Of a DNA stretch of 48,935 nucleotides, positions 32,685 through 40,624 are shown piece by piece; positions within the stretch are counted from its first letter, which is position 1, and each line of letters opens with the position of its first letter. The stretch is from an uncultured Paracoccaceae bacterium (GTDB taxonomy: Bacteria; Pseudomonadota; Alphaproteobacteria; Rhodobacterales; Rhodobacteraceae), in contig CALBSG010000135.1 of assembly GCA_937927675.1 (NCBI GenBank), positions 1 through 48,935 on the forward strand, written 5' to 3'. A model generated the notes under the pieces. It did not search any database and was not told the origin of the DNA. It was given only the letters and a program-made list of their open reading frames with translations. A program made the translations under genes and the position numbers.

Positions 32685-33596
32685 GTGCCAGAGCCGAAAG
32701 ATCTGCACCCTCAGGAACATCGGCTGATCCTTGTCACCGGGCCGTCTGGTGCCGGGCGATCGACGGCCATCCATGCGCTTGAGGATCTTGGTTATGAGGC
32801 CATCGACAACCTGCCCCTCTCGCTGATTCCGCGTCTGACTGATGGGCCAACCATTGGCCATCCGATCGCGCTGGGAATTGATGTGCGCAACCGCGACTTC
32901 AGCGCCACCGCCCTGATTGAATTGATTGATACTCTGACGCGCGATCCGCGTGTCGGGCTGGAGCTTTTGTATCTCGACTGTGCGCCGAATACGCTGATCC
33001 GCCGCTTCAGCCAGACCAAGCGCCGCCATCCTTTGGCCTCGGGCGAGACGCCGACCGAAGGCATCACCCGCGAGATTGACTTGCTGGCCCCGATCCGGGT
33101 GCGCGCCGATCACCTGATCGACACCACCGAAATGTCGCCCCATGATCTGAAGGCCGAACTCCAGACTTGGTTCAGTAAAGACGCGGCGGCGCCGATGGCG
33201 GTGTCTGTGCAAAGTTTCAGCTATAAACGCGGCCTGCCACGCGGCCTTGATATGATCTTTGACTGCCGCTTTCTGCGTAATCCCTATTGGAACCCCGATC
33301 TGCGGCAGAAAGACGGGCGCGACGGACAGGTGGCCGCCCACGTTGCCGACGATCCGCGCTTTGACGATTTCATCGCGCGGGTGTCGGGTTTGCTTTTGAT
33401 GTTGCTTCCGGCGCATCTTGCCGAGGGCAAGGCGCATCTGTCGATTGGCTTTGGCTGCACCGGCGGGCAACACCGTTCGGTTGCAGTTGCAGAAAAAATG
33501 GGCAAGGTGCTTGCGGATGCGGGCTGGCCGGTGTCAAAACGGCATCGGGAACTGGAACGACACGGCGCTGACGCTGCGTCGGGGAAATTGGGGTAA
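32685..33596 (+). CDS. rapZ: RapZ-type nucleotide-binding protein
   Basis: 303 residues. N-terminal P-loop domain ILVTGPSGAGRSTAIHALEDLGYEAIDNLPLSLIP, where the Walker A Lys is replaced by Arg (GAGRST). A C-terminal domain has FSYKRGLPRGLDMIFDCRFLRNPYW and IGFGCTGGQHRSVAVAE, the RapZ signatures. In enterobacteria RapZ steers small-RNA control of amino-sugar synthesis; in alphaproteobacteria its role is less clear. GTG start at 32685 preceded by GGAAGACG. The Arg may be normal for this family branch. Confidence 0.9.
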   Translation: MPEPKDLHPQEHRLILVTGPSGAGRSTAIHALEDLGYEAIDNLPLSLIPRLTDGPTIGHPIALGIDVRNRDFSATALIELIDTLTRDPRVGLELLYLDCAPNTLIRRFSQTKRRHPLASGETPTEGITREIDLLAPIRVRADHLIDTTEMSPHDLKAELQTWFSKDAAAPMAVSVQSFSYKRGLPRGLDMIFDCRFLRNPYWNPDLRQKDGRDGQVAAHVADDPRFDDFIARVSGLLLMLLPAHLAEGKAHLSIGFGCTGGQHRSVAVAEKMGKVLADAGWPVSKRHRELERHGADAASGKLG

Positions 33597-33603
33597 CAGG
33601 CGC

Positions 33604-34005
33604 GTGATCGGGATCGTGATCGTGGCACATGGGGGTTTGGCGCGCGAGTATCTCGCCGCGATCGAACATGTCGTGGGGCCGCAAACGGCGATCCGCGCCA
33701 TCACCATTGAAGATGACCATGACCGGGGGCAGAAGCAGGCCGAAATCTGTGCGGCCACCGATACGGTCGATCAGGGTGAGGGTGTGGTTCTGGTGACGGA
33801 TATGTTCGGCGGTTCGCCCTCGAATCTGTCACTGATGGCCTGTGCCGGGGCCGGGCGACGCATCCTTTATGGTGCGAACCTGCCAATGCTTATCAAATTG
33901 GCGAAATCCCGCGACCTTCCGGTTGCCGAAGCAGTTGCATTGGCGCTGGAAGCGGGTCGTAAATATATCAACAGTCTCGATCTGGGTGGAGGGGACGCCG
34001 CATGA
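33604..34005 (+). CDS. PTS EIIA component, mannose/fructose-type (regulatory)
   Basis: 133 residues. IVAHGGLAREYLAA places the phospho-acceptor His9 in the EIIA-Man motif; LVTDMFGGSPSNLSLMA and LPMLIKLAKSRDLPVAEA follow. There is no EIIB, EIIC or EIID nearby, so it probably ends a phosphorelay used for regulation rather than sugar uptake. GTG start at 33604, 8 bases after the rapZ stop. The 3' end overlaps the HPr gene. Confidence 0.9.
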   Translation: MIGIVIVAHGGLAREYLAAIEHVVGPQTAIRAITIEDDHDRGQKQAEICAATDTVDQGEGVVLVTDMFGGSPSNLSLMACAGAGRRILYGANLPMLIKLAKSRDLPVAEAVALALEAGRKYINSLDLGGGDAA

Positions 34006-34271
34006 CCGCGCAAGTCCTAAGAATCGTCAACGAAAAGGGGCTGCATGCCCGCGCCTCTGCCAAATTCGTCGAGGTCGTTGAGGCGCATGACGCCATGGCA
34101 GAGGTCACCAAAGACGGCATGACCGTTTCAGGCGATTCAATCATGGGTCTTTTGATGTTGGCAGCCTCGCGCGGAACCTCTATTGAGGTTCGGACAAGCG
34201 GGGCGCAGGCGGCCGAACTCGCCGGCGCGCTAGAGGCTTTGATAGCCAACCGCTTTGGCGAGGACCGCTGA
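34002..34271 (+). CDS. ptsH: phosphocarrier protein HPr
   Basis: 89 residues, usual length. EKGLHARASAKFVEVV gives the phospho-acceptor His15 and the adjacent Arg; Ser46 in SGDSIMGLLMLAA is the site HprK would phosphorylate. The ATGA overlap with the EIIA gene points to coupled translation. The Enzyme I that charges it is not in this window. Confidence 0.95.
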   Translation: MTAQVLRIVNEKGLHARASAKFVEVVEAHDAMAEVTKDGMTVSGDSIMGLLMLAASRGTSIEVRTSGAQAAELAGALEALIANRFGEDR

Positions 34272-34301
34272 CGCGGTCGATCGACGGGAAGGCTTGGGTT
34301 C

Positions 34302-35180
34302 GTGACCGACACGCCGCATCTGCAAGACACTGGAATGGCCGGGGCAGAGCCCAAGCCAGAGCGCTCGTATGATATGCGGCGGCTGTCCTATGCGGGCACC
34401 TTCAAGAACCCCTTCAAGGCAGGCAGCATCCGTGCCTTGGAATGGTTGACCGCCAAGGTGACTCTGCTGCGTCTGATCCGTAGTTTCGAAAAATCGGGCG
34501 CGCCGTTTGGGGCGCCGTTCTGGCCTAAGGCCATCCGCCACATGGGGATCCGCATCGACACGCCCGATGCGGAAATCGCGCGTATCCCGGCAACCGGGCC
34601 GCTGGTTGTGGTTGCCAATCACCCGTCGGGCTTGGTTGATGGCATGGTGATGGCGGAAATGGTTAGCCGGGTGCGGTCGGATTTCAAAATCCTGACGCGC
34701 AGCCTGCTGACCGGCATCCCCGAGGTCGAGGAATTCATGATTCCCGTCCCCTTCCCGCATGAGGACAATGCCCGCGAGCTGGGGCTGCAAATGCGGGACG
34801 AAACCATGAAACACCTGAAGGCGGGTGGGGTCATCATCCTGTTCCCGGCTGGCAAGGTTGCGATGTCCGAAGGGTGGTGGGGCCCCGCGATTGAGGCGGA
34901 GTGGAACGTTTTCACCCACAAGATCGTGCGGTCCTCCGGCGCCACCATCCTACCGATCTTCTTCCCCGGCCAGAACAGCCGCGCCTTCCTGATTGCCAAC
35001 AAGGTGTCGGACACGGTGCGGCAGGGCTTGCTGTTGCATGAAATCAAGCGCGCGCTGTTCAAACCGCAGCGCCCCTTCATCGGCGAAGCGATCCCGGCAA
35101 GCGAACTTTCCAAGTGGGAAGGCAACCCACGCGGATTCTTGGCGTGGCTGCGTCAGCATACGCTGGATCTGGGGAAATAA
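34302..35180 (+). CDS. lysophospholipid acyltransferase family protein
   Basis: 292 residues. VVVANHPSGLVDGMVMAEMV is the acceptor-site box in its NHPxGxxD form (HX5D instead of the HX4D of PlsC), followed by VPFPHEDNARELGLQM and a LFPAGKVAMSEGWWGPAIEAEW block; IVRSSGATILPIFFPGQNS also fits. This matches the hemolysin-like/ornithine-lipid acyltransferase branch. Transfers a fatty acyl group to a lysolipid or similar at the inner membrane face; the exact acceptor is not determined. GTG start at 34302. Confidence 0.8.
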   Translation: MTDTPHLQDTGMAGAEPKPERSYDMRRLSYAGTFKNPFKAGSIRALEWLTAKVTLLRLIRSFEKSGAPFGAPFWPKAIRHMGIRIDTPDAEIARIPATGPLVVVANHPSGLVDGMVMAEMVSRVRSDFKILTRSLLTGIPEVEEFMIPVPFPHEDNARELGLQMRDETMKHLKAGGVIILFPAGKVAMSEGWWGPAIEAEWNVFTHKIVRSSGATILPIFFPGQNSRAFLIANKVSDTVRQGLLLHEIKRALFKPQRPFIGEAIPASELSKWEGNPRGFLAWLRQHTLDLGK

Positions 35181-35187
35181 CCGTCGC

Positions 35188-35205
35188 GCCCCGGTTTCCC
35201 GGGGC
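35188..35205. terminator. GC-rich hairpin between convergent genes
   Basis: GCCCCGG (35188-35194), loop TTTC, CCGGGGC (35199-35205) fills the 30-base gap between the acyltransferase and hbd stops. It lacks a T-run on either side, so it is a weak or Rho-assisted terminator at best. Confidence 0.35.
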
Positions 35206-35210
35206 AGCTA

Positions 35211-36086
35211 TCAGCGTGTCGGAACCGGAACCTCACCGCGGTAATCATAGAACCCGCGCTGGGTTTTGCGGCCAAGCCAGCCCGCCTCGACATATTTGGT
35301 CAACAGCGGGCAGGGCCGGTACTTGGTGTCCGCAAGCCCCTCGTGCAGCACGTTCATGATGGCAAGACAGGTGTCCAGCCCAATGAAATCAGCCAGTTCC
35401 AGCGGCCCCATCGGGTGGTTGGCGCCCAGCTTCAGTGCTTGGTCGATGGAGTTCACGTTGCCGACGCCTTCATACAGCGCATAGACCGCCTCGTTGATCA
35501 TCGGAATGAGGATGCGGTTGACGATGAAGGCCGGGTAATCCTCGGCGCTGGCCGCAGTCTTGCCCAAACGCCCCACCACGGCCAAAAGCGTGTCATAGGT
35601 TTCGACATTTGTAGCGATGCCGCGGATCAGTTCCACCAGTTGCATCACTGGCACCGGGTTCATGAAGTGAAAGCCCATGAACCGCTCTGGCCGGTCGGTT
35701 TTCGACGCCAGCCGCGTGATTGAGATCGAGGAGGTATTCGAGGTCAGGATGGTCTGCGGCCCCAGGTGCGGAGCGAGGGTTTCGAAAATCTGGTTCTTGA
35801 TCACCTCGCGTTCAGTCGCGGCCTCGATGATCAAATCGCAAGGGCCAAGGTCGGGCAGCGCCAAAGTGGTCTTGATCCGCTCCATGGCCCCGGCGCGGTC
35901 CGCTTCGGTAATTTTCCCGCGTGAGGCCTGGCGTTCCAGATTCTTGTCGATGGTGGCGACGGCCTTTTTCAGACCCTCTTCTGAAATGTCATTCAAAAGA
36001 ACATCATAGCCTGACAGGGCAAAGACATGGGCAATCCCGTTGCCCATCTGACCCGCGCCCACAATTCCGACCGACCGGATATCCAT
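35211..36086 (-). CDS. hbd: 3-hydroxybutyryl-CoA dehydrogenase
   Basis: 291 residues. N-terminal Rossmann domain VGIVGAGQMGNGIAHVFALSG, then LTSNTSSISIT, FMGFHFMNPVPVMQLVE (catalytic His), DYPAFIVNRI and GANHPMGPLELADFIGLDT. Interconverts (S)-3-hydroxybutyryl-CoA and acetoacetyl-CoA. In this group it feeds fatty-acid breakdown, and crotonyl-CoA made from hydroxybutyryl-CoA is the entry substrate for the ethylmalonyl-CoA route. The ATG at 36086 is chosen as the Rossmann start; an open frame extends upstream to 36323. Gene order with etfBA is common in Rhodobacterales, here interrupted by ~4.5 kb. Confidence 0.92.
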   Translation of the reverse strand: MDIRSVGIVGAGQMGNGIAHVFALSGYDVLLNDISEEGLKKAVATIDKNLERQASRGKITEADRAGAMERIKTTLALPDLGPCDLIIEAATEREVIKNQIFETLAPHLGPQTILTSNTSSISITRLASKTDRPERFMGFHFMNPVPVMQLVELIRGIATNVETYDTLLAVVGRLGKTAASAEDYPAFIVNRILIPMINEAVYALYEGVGNVNSIDQALKLGANHPMGPLELADFIGLDTCLAIMNVLHEGLADTKYRPCPLLTKYVEAGWLGRKTQRGFYDYRGEVPVPTR

Positions 36087-36259
36087 GCTGCCCCCTTGGC
36101 TTTTTGTCCGCCCACCATAGGCCGGGCGTGCGCGTGGGGGCAAGGGTAGCAGCACAGGCGAAAAACTCATGGCAATTGGAGCAAATGCAAACTTTAGCGG
36201 CTTGGTAAGGGGAATCGGGCAGTTTGGCCCTGGGTGTTGAAAACTATTGGGTGTGTGTA

Positions 36260-37087
36260 ATGGCCTATGCCTTTCCGGGCGCGGGGGCGCTCGACTATTC
36301 GCCGTGCAGCTATGCAGCGTCACGGCTGACCTTTCGCGGCCCGCGTGCCGATTTGAAAGAACCGTTCATCAGTTGCATCGGCGGGACCGAAACCTATGGC
36401 AAGTTCATCCCGACCCCCTATCCCGATCTTCTGGAGGAAATGCTGGATGTGCAGGTGGTCAATTTCGGCTGCATGAACGCTGGCCCAGAGGTCTACGTGC
36501 AGGAGCGCGAGCTGATGGGCGATATCTCCAAGGGGCTTGCCTGTGTGGTGCAGATCACTGGCGCGCCGAACCTGACCAATCGCTATTACTCGGTGCATCC
36601 GCGTCGCAACGACCGCTTCACCGGGCCAACGCCCTTGTTGCGCGCCTTGTTCCGGCAGGTCGACTTTACCGAGTTCAGCTTTACCCGTCATATGATGCAG
36701 GTGCTGCAGGCCCATTCTGCCGAACGGTTTGAGGTTTTGGCCGAAGAATTGCGGGCGGCGTGGGTTGCGCGGATGAAGGATCTTCTGGGGCAGATCAAAT
36801 GTCCGACGGTGCTGTTCTGGCTGGCCGATGCCCCGCCTCCGGCCCCAAAGCGGCGGGCAGATCTGACCCGCGACCCGATATTGGTCGATGCCGAGATGGT
36901 GGCAGCGGTCCGTCAGATGGCCACGGCCTATGTCGAAATGGTACCCAGTCCGCAGGCCCGCGCCAAAGGCGCCGAGGGGATGGCGTTTGGCCCATTGGAG
37001 GCGCAGGCCGCCGGCAGTCTGCCCGGTCCTGCGGTGCATTATGATCTGGCAAAGCGCTTGGTGCCGGTGCTGCGCCAGTTGATCTGA
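36260..37087 (+). CDS. DUF6473-like conserved protein
   Basis: 275 residues. MAYAFPGAGALDYSPCSYAASRLTFRGPRADL at the start (split between the N-terminus and the first strand), then CIGGTETYGKF, VNFGCMNAGPEVY and ITGAPNLTNRYYSVHPRRNDRF, match an uncharacterised Rhodobacterales family (DUF6473, from memory). The GGTETYGKF / NFGCMNAG / H-x-x-L pattern suggests an SGNH-like hydrolase fold, but catalytic residues are not confirmed. Start at ATG 36260; in-frame TTG at 36224 is possible. A large AT-rich palindrome follows at 37107-37151. Confidence 0.75.
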   Translation: MAYAFPGAGALDYSPCSYAASRLTFRGPRADLKEPFISCIGGTETYGKFIPTPYPDLLEEMLDVQVVNFGCMNAGPEVYVQERELMGDISKGLACVVQITGAPNLTNRYYSVHPRRNDRFTGPTPLLRALFRQVDFTEFSFTRHMMQVLQAHSAERFEVLAEELRAAWVARMKDLLGQIKCPTVLFWLADAPPPAPKRRADLTRDPILVDAEMVAAVRQMATAYVEMVPSPQARAKGAEGMAFGPLEAQAAGSLPGPAVHYDLAKRLVPVLRQLI

Positions 37088-37106
37088 CCCTCTGGGCGTG
37101 AAGGCG

Positions 37107-37151
37107 ACATCAGCTGATGTTTTGATTAGGTAAAAACTAATCAAAACATCA
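37107..37151. promoter_or_regulatory. overlapping AT-rich palindromes upstream of the flavin monooxygenase gene
   Basis: ACATCAGCTGATGT (37107-37120) is a perfect 14-base palindrome. It overlaps a perfect 15-bp inverted repeat, TGATGTTTTGATTAG (37115-37129) and CTAATCAAAACATCA (37137-37151), with loop GTAAAAA. A third dyad, AACTT-GCT-AAGTT, is at 37167-37179. All lie in the 136-base gap before the monooxygenase ATG and are strikingly AT-rich for this genome. The big repeat could terminate the upstream transcript or act as operator for the LysR protein at the end of the cluster. Confidence 0.6.
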
Positions 37152-37223
37152 ATAATAATTTCTTTTAACTTGCTAAGTTTTACCGCATGCCTGCCCGTCA
37201 GCACGACAGGAAAGGACGCTGCA

Positions 37224-38474
37224 ATGGCAAGGGACGCGATTGATACGCTTGTGGTGGGGGCTGGTCAGGCCGGGGTCGCGGTGAGCGAACATCTTGGGCG
37301 GGCGGGAATTTCCCATCTGGTGCTGGAACGCGCCCGCATCGCCGAACGCTGGCGGTCAGAGCGGTGGGATTCGCTCGTGGCCAACGGCCCGGCTTGGCAT
37401 GACCGCTTTCCCGGATTGGAGTTCGAAGGCTACGGCCCGGATGATTTTGTTCCCAAAGACAAAATCGCCGACTATTTCGAAGCCTACGCCAAGAAATTCA
37501 ATGCCCCGATCCGTTGTGGTGTTGAGGTAAAGAAGGTCACCCGGCGCGAAAATGGGCCGGGGTTTATCGTCGAAACCTCTGATGGCGTGATTGAGGCCAA
37601 CCGTGTGGTTTCAGCGACCGGGCCGTTCCAAAAGCCGGTGATCCCGCCTATCGCGCCCAAGGATGCCGGGCTTTATCAGATCCATTCCGCCGCGTATCAC
37701 AACCCCGGCCAACTGCCTGAAGGGGCAGTTCTGGTGGTGGGGGCGGGGTCGTCGGGCGTGCAGATCGCCGATGAATTGAACCGTGCGGGCCGCAAGGTCT
37801 ACCTCTCGGTCGGCGCGCATGATCGCCCGCCGCGCGCGTACCGCGGGCGCGATTTTGTCTGGTGGCTGGGGGTTCTGGGCCTTTGGGATCTCGAGGCGAT
37901 GGCGCCGGGAACCGAGCATGTGACGATTGCGGTCAGCGGCGCCTATGGCGGGAAGACCATTGATTTCCGCGAATTGGCCCATCAGGGCATCACGCTTGTC
38001 GGCGTGACCGAAGCGTTCGACGCCGGCAAGGTGCATTTCGCCAATAACCTGTGCGACAACATTCGCCGGGGGGACGAAAACCTGAGTGGTTTGTTGGATG
38101 CCGCCGATGCCTGGGTCGCTCGCAATGGGGCCGATCTGCCCGAAGAGCCCGAGGCGCGGCGTGTACTGCCCGACCCGGACTGCATGAAAGCCCCGGTTCT
38201 GGAGCTGGATCTGGCAGAGGCGGGCATCACCTCGATCATCTGGGCCACCGGATATGCGACCGATTTCAGCTGGCTGCCTCATGGCGCCCTGGACGCCAAG
38301 GGCAAGCCCAAGCATCAGCGCGGCGTGTCGGCTGAGCCGGGGATCTACTTTGTCGGGCTGCCATGGCTGTCGCGGCGCGGGTCGACCTTTATCTGGGGCG
38401 TCTGGCATGATGCGCGCCATATCGCAGACCATATCGCGACCCAGTTGAAGTATCTTCAGTACCGCAAGGGCTGA
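37224..38474 (+). CDS. flavin-containing monooxygenase-like oxidoreductase (CzcO type)
   Basis: 416 residues. Two dinucleotide-binding folds: FAD site VVGAGQAGVAVSEHLG (residues 10-25) and NADPH site LVVGAGSSGVQIADEL (about 172-187), with the linker ATGPFQKPVIPPI. The FMO fingerprint FxGxxxHS is degenerate (LYQIHSAAYH), while IIWATGYATDFSWL near the C-terminus is typical. Similar proteins hydroxylate or oxygenate small organic N- or S-compounds; the substrate is unknown. AGGAAAGGA (37208-37216) precedes the ATG. First gene of a unit with RidA, DUF1028 and LysR genes. Confidence 0.82.
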   Translation: MARDAIDTLVVGAGQAGVAVSEHLGRAGISHLVLERARIAERWRSERWDSLVANGPAWHDRFPGLEFEGYGPDDFVPKDKIADYFEAYAKKFNAPIRCGVEVKKVTRRENGPGFIVETSDGVIEANRVVSATGPFQKPVIPPIAPKDAGLYQIHSAAYHNPGQLPEGAVLVVGAGSSGVQIADELNRAGRKVYLSVGAHDRPPRAYRGRDFVWWLGVLGLWDLEAMAPGTEHVTIAVSGAYGGKTIDFRELAHQGITLVGVTEAFDAGKVHFANNLCDNIRRGDENLSGLLDAADAWVARNGADLPEEPEARRVLPDPDCMKAPVLELDLAEAGITSIIWATGYATDFSWLPHGALDAKGKPKHQRGVSAEPGIYFVGLPWLSRRGSTFIWGVWHDARHIADHIATQLKYLQYRKG

Positions 38475-38484
38475 GGTTGCCATT

Positions 38485-38504
38485 CCCTGCCGCTGCGGGC
38501 AGGG
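38485..38504 (+). other. intercistronic hairpin before the RidA gene
   Basis: CCCTGCC (38485-38491), loop GCTGCG, GGCAGGG (38498-38504) sits 10 bases after the monooxygenase stop. It is followed by the tandem copies GAACAGGAC and GAACAGGAG (38511-38528), the second providing the ribosome-binding site. No T-run, so it may shape mRNA stability or relative expression. Confidence 0.4.
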
Positions 38505-38534
38505 TCAAACGAACAGGACGAACAGGAGACGACC

Positions 38535-38951
38535 ATGGCGCATTACCGCCACCGCAAGTTCAACACCAAGGAAACCTACCCCGAACAGAATCTGGACAAT
38601 GACCTGTGTCAGGCTGTTGTCACCGCGGGGGGGCGCACGATCTATCTGCGCGGCCAGTGTCCGCAGAACCTGGATGACGCCAAGGACATCGGCAGCCATG
38701 ATCCGGTGGAGCAGACCCACAAGATCATGCAGAACATCCGCCAGTTGATCGAGGAATGTGGCGGCAAGATGGAGCATCTGGTGAAGGTGGTTGTCTACAT
38801 CACCGACGTCCGCCACCGTGAGGCGGTGTACCGGACTATGGGCGAATACCTGAAGGGCGTGCATCCGGTGTCGACCGGCCTTGTGGTCAATGCCTTGGCC
38901 CGCCCGAACTGGCTGGTTGAAATCGACGGCACCGCCGTCATTCCGGATTGA
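38535..38951 (+). CDS. RidA (YjgF/UK114) family protein
   Basis: 138 residues. GRTIYLRGQCPQNLDDAKDIGSHDPVEQTHKIMQNI, VKVVVYITDVRHREAVYRTMGEYL and TGLVVNALARPNWLVEIDGTAVI are the family blocks; the Arg that binds carboxylates is present in NALARPNWLVEID. RidA proteins hydrolyse enamines/imines, protecting PLP enzymes, or act as specialised deaminases in catabolic clusters. Placement directly after an oxygenase suggests clean-up or deamination of its product. AGGAG at 38524-38528 precedes the ATG. Confidence 0.88.
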   Translation: MAHYRHRKFNTKETYPEQNLDNDLCQAVVTAGGRTIYLRGQCPQNLDDAKDIGSHDPVEQTHKIMQNIRQLIEECGGKMEHLVKVVVYITDVRHREAVYRTMGEYLKGVHPVSTGLVVNALARPNWLVEIDGTAVIPD

Positions 38952-38955
38952 TCCC

Positions 38956-39630
38956 GTGACCTTCTCGCTTGTCGCGCGCTGCGCGGAAACCGGTATGTTC
39001 GGGGTGGCGATCTCGTCCTCGTCGCCTGCGGTTGCGGCGCGCTGCGCCTATGCCCGCGCGGGCGTCGGCGCCGTGGCGAGCCAGAATATCACCGACCCGC
39101 GGCTTGGCCCCCTGGGGTTGGATCTGCTGCAAAAAGGGCTTTCGGCGGGGGAAACCATCGCCGAAATTCGCCGCCTTGGCACGTTCATCGACTATCGTCA
39201 GGTGTTGGTGGTTGATGCCAAGGGCGGCACCGCTATTCACTCTGGCCCCAAGGCCTTGGGCATCTGGGCCGAGGCGCAGGGGCCGGATGTGGCTGCTGGT
39301 GGCAATCTTCTGGCGGCCCCCGGTGTGCCGCAGGCGATTGTGGATGGCTTTCTGGCCTCCAAAGGCCATCTGGGCGACCGGCTGATCGCGGCGATGCGGG
39401 CGGGTGTTGCCGCCGGGGGCGAGGCTGGCCCGGTGCATTCGGCGGGCATGCGGCTGGTTGATAAGGTGGAGTGGCCAGTGGCCGATCTGCGGGTTGACTG
39501 GACGGACGATTGTCCAATCGAGGGGATTTCCCGGCTTTGGGACATCTACAAGCCGCAGCTTCCGGCCTATATTCAGCGTGCGCTGGACCCGTGCGAGGCG
39601 CCTTCTTACGGCGTGCCGGGCGACGAATAA
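38956..39630 (+). CDS. DUF1028 family protein (Ntn-hydrolase-like)
   Basis: 224 residues. TFSLVARCAETGMFGVAISSSSPAVAARCAYARAGVGAVASQ (N-terminus in two pieces) and LGPLGLDLLQKGLSAGETI, then ALGIWAEAQGPDVAAGGNLL, are DUF1028 hallmarks. The family is predicted to adopt an N-terminal-nucleophile hydrolase fold, which would make Thr2 the candidate nucleophile after Met removal; that is inference. GTG start at 38956, 4 bases after the RidA stop and frame-consistent. Likely cleaves an amide in the pathway of the cluster. Confidence 0.8.
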   Translation: MTFSLVARCAETGMFGVAISSSSPAVAARCAYARAGVGAVASQNITDPRLGPLGLDLLQKGLSAGETIAEIRRLGTFIDYRQVLVVDAKGGTAIHSGPKALGIWAEAQGPDVAAGGNLLAAPGVPQAIVDGFLASKGHLGDRLIAAMRAGVAAGGEAGPVHSAGMRLVDKVEWPVADLRVDWTDDCPIEGISRLWDIYKPQLPAYIQRALDPCEAPSYGVPGDE

Positions 39631-39636
39631 CGCGCG

Positions 39637-40575
39637 ATGCCGCTGCGCTTTACCCTTCGTCAGTTGGAATATTTCGTCGCGGTGGGCGAAACCGGCTCCA
39701 TCGCGCTGGCGGCCGAAAAGCTGCATGTCTCCTCGCCCTCGATCTCGGCGGCAATTGCCGGGCTTGAGGCTGACTTTGGCCTGCAGCTTTTCGTTCGCCA
39801 CCATGCGCGGGGGCTGGCGCTGACGCAGGCGGGGCGGCAGTTGAAGTTGAAGGCTGGGCAGGTCTTGGCCGAGGCCGAGGCGATGAACCGTCTGGTCGGT
39901 GAGATTGCTGGCAATGTACGGGGTTCTTTGGCCATCGGTTGCCTTTTGACCTTTGCCCAAATCCTTGTGCCGCAATTGCGCCGCGGGTTTGAAGACGCCA
40001 ACCCTCAAGTCACCATCCGCCAGTTCGAGATGAACCAGCAGCAGATCTTTGACGCCTTGCGCGCCGGTGAGATTGATGTGGCGCTGACCTATGATCTGGC
40101 GATCCCCGATGATCTGGTCTTTGTGCCCTTGGTCAGCTTGCCGCCCTATGTACTGTTTCCGGAAGATCACCCGCTGGCCAATCTGTCGCAGGTGACGGCA
40201 AAGATGCTGAAAGACCACCCGATGGTGCTTTTGGATCTGCCACTGAGTTCAGACTATTTCCTGTCTTTCTTCCGGCTTTCCGGCCTGCGCCCGCTGATTG
40301 CAGAGCGGACGCGCGATATGGCGGTGATGCGCAGTCTTGTGGCGAATGGCTACGGCTATTCCATCGCCAATATCCGGCCGTTGAATGATCTTGCGCCCGA
40401 TGGCCGCCGCCTGCGCTATGTGCCGATGGTCGGGCCGGTTGCGCCGATGATGCTGGGCATTGTGATGGCCAAGGCGGCGGATTCGGTGCTGACAGTTTCG
40501 GCCTTTGTCGATCATTGCCGCGCTGCGGTCACCGATGCCAGCGTGCCGGGGCTGACGATGCCCGCTCCACAATGA
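39637..40575 (+). CDS. LysR-family transcriptional regulator
   Basis: 312 residues. The N-terminal helix-turn-helix is LRQLEYFVAVGETGSIALAAEKLHVSSPSISAAIAGLE; a LysR effector domain follows (GSLAIGCLLTFAQILVPQLRRGFEDANP). It lies at the end of the monooxygenase unit, six bases after DUF1028, so it is probably its regulator and could bind the dyads near 37107-37179. ATG start at 39637; a strong terminator follows. Confidence 0.88.
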   Translation: MPLRFTLRQLEYFVAVGETGSIALAAEKLHVSSPSISAAIAGLEADFGLQLFVRHHARGLALTQAGRQLKLKAGQVLAEAEAMNRLVGEIAGNVRGSLAIGCLLTFAQILVPQLRRGFEDANPQVTIRQFEMNQQQIFDALRAGEIDVALTYDLAIPDDLVFVPLVSLPPYVLFPEDHPLANLSQVTAKMLKDHPMVLLDLPLSSDYFLSFFRLSGLRPLIAERTRDMAVMRSLVANGYGYSIANIRPLNDLAPDGRRLRYVPMVGPVAPMMLGIVMAKAADSVLTVSAFVDHCRAAVTDASVPGLTMPAPQ

Positions 40576-40576
40576 A

Positions 40577-40604
40577 AAAGGGCGCCCTTGCTGGGGCGCC
40601 CTTT
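40577..40604. terminator. bidirectional terminator between LysR gene and etfA
   Basis: AAAGGGCGCC (40577-40586) and GGCGCCCTTT (40595-40604) make a perfect 10-bp stem between convergent genes. A-rich bases at 40575-40579 give the T-run for the leftward etf transcript. Confidence 0.8.
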
Positions 40605-40624
40605 CGAAATGCTTGGTCGCTGTC

